This document shows, one piece after another, positions 15,398-16,660 of a stretch of DNA of 16,660 nucleotides. A program made the position numbers and the translations under genes. The notes below the pieces were generated by a model that worked only from the letters and a program-made list of their open reading frames with translations, searched no databases and was not told the DNA's origin. This DNA is from JAGVWJ01 sp964588555. GTDB taxonomy: Archaea > Micrarchaeota > Micrarchaeia > Anstonellales > Bilamarchaeaceae. The stretch's first letter is position 1. Every line of letters begins with the position of its first letter. Location of the stretch: assembly GCA_964588555.1 (NCBI GenBank), contig CAZPPT010000017.1:1-16660 (forward strand), in the 5' to 3' direction.

Positions 15398-15405
15398 TTT
15401 AAAAG
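15398..15405 (+). promoter_or_regulatory. TATA box for the methyltransferase gene
   Basis: TTTAAAAG in an A/T-rich 59-base gap is centred about 27 bases before the ATG at 15429. No Shine-Dalgarno sequence is present, so a leaderless transcript separate from sufS is likely. Confidence 0.5.
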
Positions 15406-15428
15406 ATAAACTAATTAAACCACATTCC

Positions 15429-16583
15429 ATGACAAAGGTTAGACCAAATAAAATTTTTCCAGGTAGGGTTGAATTTGCGGCTGAACTTTACAAGCAAGTG
15501 CCAACTAAAAAAGATGCCCTAGGTAGGTTTTTAAAAAAACTGGATGCGCTTGTTGATAAACGCGCAACGGCGTATATAAGAAGTGTAGTAAAAAGAAACG
15601 AAGCCGCTCGGATACCGCGAAAATCCACAACTAGCGCAATAGACAATCTTTCTTATGCCCTCAAAAGCGTATCAACAACTCCATTCTCAACAATAGCAAG
15701 CCAGTTTGTTGATATAAAAACAGGCGAATTGACCGAACTTGGCAAGCATGTGGCTATGCCACCGGATGTGGCAGCTCAAATAAACGGCCCAAATAGTAGT
15801 CTTACCCGATTAATAATAGAATTGGAAGCTGAAGGGGTAAGCTGTTCGGATTTAGTGGCTGCTTCTTATACTTCATTTGATTATGCCCGATCGGCAATTA
15901 CTGCACATAGCGCGGCTGCCGCACCCCCCATTGCATGGTTACCACTAGGAAACGCAATTTTTACTACAACTGTACTTGATCATGCACGACAAAGCCCTCA
16001 GGACATAACTATAATTAATCTTGGCGCAGGTCCGGGTGCACTGGAACAAGTGCTGGCCCAACATCTTGGAGAAACTGCGAAACGGATACGGGTAATTGCA
16101 ACCGAAACGGATCAAAGAAGTATCGTTTCCCTTAAAAGCAAAAATGTTCCTTTTGCACTTACCGTGGTTGAAGGAGATTTTACAAGAAGAGAAACGCTTG
16201 AACAGGTGGTAAGAAAAGTTAAGGGAATACCGTTTATCGTGGCAGGCTATTCCTTTCACCACATCTTGCCAACGGAAGTCAAAAAGCTAGTGGCATGGAT
16301 GAATACAACTGGTGGGCACATACAAATTCACGATGTAAATGGTGGTGAAAACGGAGGCGGGCAATCACCGGTGAACCGGGTTTTCTTTAACTTGATGCTC
16401 TATTACCACTTATCCATTTTTCACCCTGATAAAACATACAATGAGGGTGGTTTGGCAAAAATGGCACCGCACGAAGGTGCGCGACGGGTAGAGATTTACA
16501 GGGATATATTTTACAATTGTGCTGCGCCGGCTGACGCACGTACGATGCTTGAAAACGGAAGCATTGCGGTGTTTACAAAATAG
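15429..16583 (+). CDS. Putative class I SAM-dependent methyltransferase with unknown N-terminal domain
   Basis: This 384-residue protein has a Rossmann-type methyltransferase domain in its second half: motif I INLGAGPGALEQVL with L198-G199-A200-G201-P202-G203, acidic TETD (E226/D228) for the ribose hydroxyls, EGDFTR (motif II/III region), and FIVAGYSFHHI as the segment near the active site. The following part (HDVNGG... and the tail ENGSIAVFTK) fits the last strands of the fold. Residues 1-185 are mostly helical, have no motif I can name, and may be a substrate-binding or dimerisation domain. The substrate is unknown. The gene has its own leaderless promoter. By eye it uses more AGA and A/T-ending codons than its neighbours, a weak hint of separate ancestry. 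Its stop touches the stop of a gene on the other strand. Confidence 0.75.
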   Translation: MTKVRPNKIFPGRVEFAAELYKQVPTKKDALGRFLKKLDALVDKRATAYIRSVVKRNEAARIPRKSTTSAIDNLSYALKSVSTTPFSTIASQFVDIKTGELTELGKHVAMPPDVAAQINGPNSSLTRLIIELEAEGVSCSDLVAASYTSFDYARSAITAHSAAAAPPIAWLPLGNAIFTTTVLDHARQSPQDITIINLGAGPGALEQVLAQHLGETAKRIRVIATETDQRSIVSLKSKNVPFALTVVEGDFTRRETLEQVVRKVKGIPFIVAGYSFHHILPTEVKKLVAWMNTTGGHIQIHDVNGGENGGGQSPVNRVFFNLMLYYHLSIFHPDKTYNEGGLAKMAPHEGARRVEIYRDIFYNCAAPADARTMLENGSIAVFTK

Positions 16584-16660
16584 CTACCTGCTGAGCACGT
16601 CATAAAACGTCTTGCAGAAAAGTTCCGTGGAATGATGCAATTCTTCCTTTCCAAGCGAAG
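16584..16660 (-). CDS. C-terminal end of a convergent gene, cut by the window edge
   Basis: On the minus strand one frame is open from the edge to TAG (complement of 16584-16586), encoding 24 visible residues that end in CKTFYDVLSR. Codon choice (CTT, AAG, GAA, ACG) resembles the other genes here, and the stop directly abuts the methyltransferase stop in a convergent arrangement. The fragment is too short to assign to a family. The plus-strand frame over the same bases is also open, so the call is tentative. Confidence 0.42.
   Translation of the reverse strand, partial: SLGKEELHHSTELFCKTFYDVLSR

Noticed and set aside
16584..16660. Plus-strand open frame continuing after the methyltransferase stop
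   Set aside because: It is in frame with the methyltransferase but lies beyond a normal TAG and has no start; readthrough is not supported and the minus-strand frame ends exactly at the boundary.
1..16660. CRISPR arrays, tRNAs, insertion sequences, direct-repeat att sites
   Set aside because: Looked for repeated units, clover-leaf signatures and transposase-like frames and saw none that could be supported by eye.

Overview
The window looks like chromosomal DNA from an archaeon, most likely a small-genome (DPANN-type) lineage. The leucyl-tRNA synthetase is of the archaeal/eukaryotic type. Several genes have A/T-rich TATA-like boxes centred about 26 bases before their ATG, which is the geometry of leaderless archaeal transcripts. 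There is a stand-alone NFACT-R protein, and genes are packed with gaps of a few bases or with overlaps. The phylum is inferred; there is no rRNA gene to fix it. I saw no tRNA, CRISPR array, insertion sequence or origin.

Left, + strand (1-1832): the 3' part of a signal peptide peptidase SppA, a small membrane-anchored protein with eleven cysteines in two degenerate repeats, and a solo NFACT-R protein (the C-terminal part of RqcH/Rqc2-type proteins). An 11-bp perfect inverted repeat (1834-1876) separates this group from the convergent operon.

Centre, - strand (1884-10370): a compact seven-gene operon, read right to left. The first six genes (10370 to 2743) encode large polytopic membrane proteins that are divergent paralogues of one another. 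All six share an N-terminal membrane hairpin with a polar loop, and a central LRxFxxTRxxG element followed by a hydrophobic helix. Most also share a C-terminal tail resembling GG[DE]xEIAGLxxLI. Two carry Sec signal peptides. A simple positive-inside reading puts all the conserved loops in the cytoplasm and the variable loops, many with cysteine pairs, outside. I do not recognise a named family; a multi-subunit envelope channel or secretion/DNA-transfer apparatus of the VirB6/TrbL/CedA kind is a hypothesis only. The seventh gene is an EamA/DMT-type transporter. Four of the seven genes start with the same TGAT-N3-ATG arrangement.

Right, + strand (10493-16583): leuS, divergent from the operon across a 122-bp two-promoter region; a membrane-anchored DsbA-like thiol oxidoreductase overlapping a sufS-type cysteine desulfurase; and a putative SAM-dependent methyltransferase behind its own leaderless promoter. 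The C-terminal end of a probable - strand gene abuts the methyltransferase stop at the right edge.

Possible links: the DsbA-like protein could form disulfides in the extracellular loops of the six membrane proteins and in the cysteine-rich protein, and SppA could process cleaved signal peptides. These links are inferred from content and proximity.
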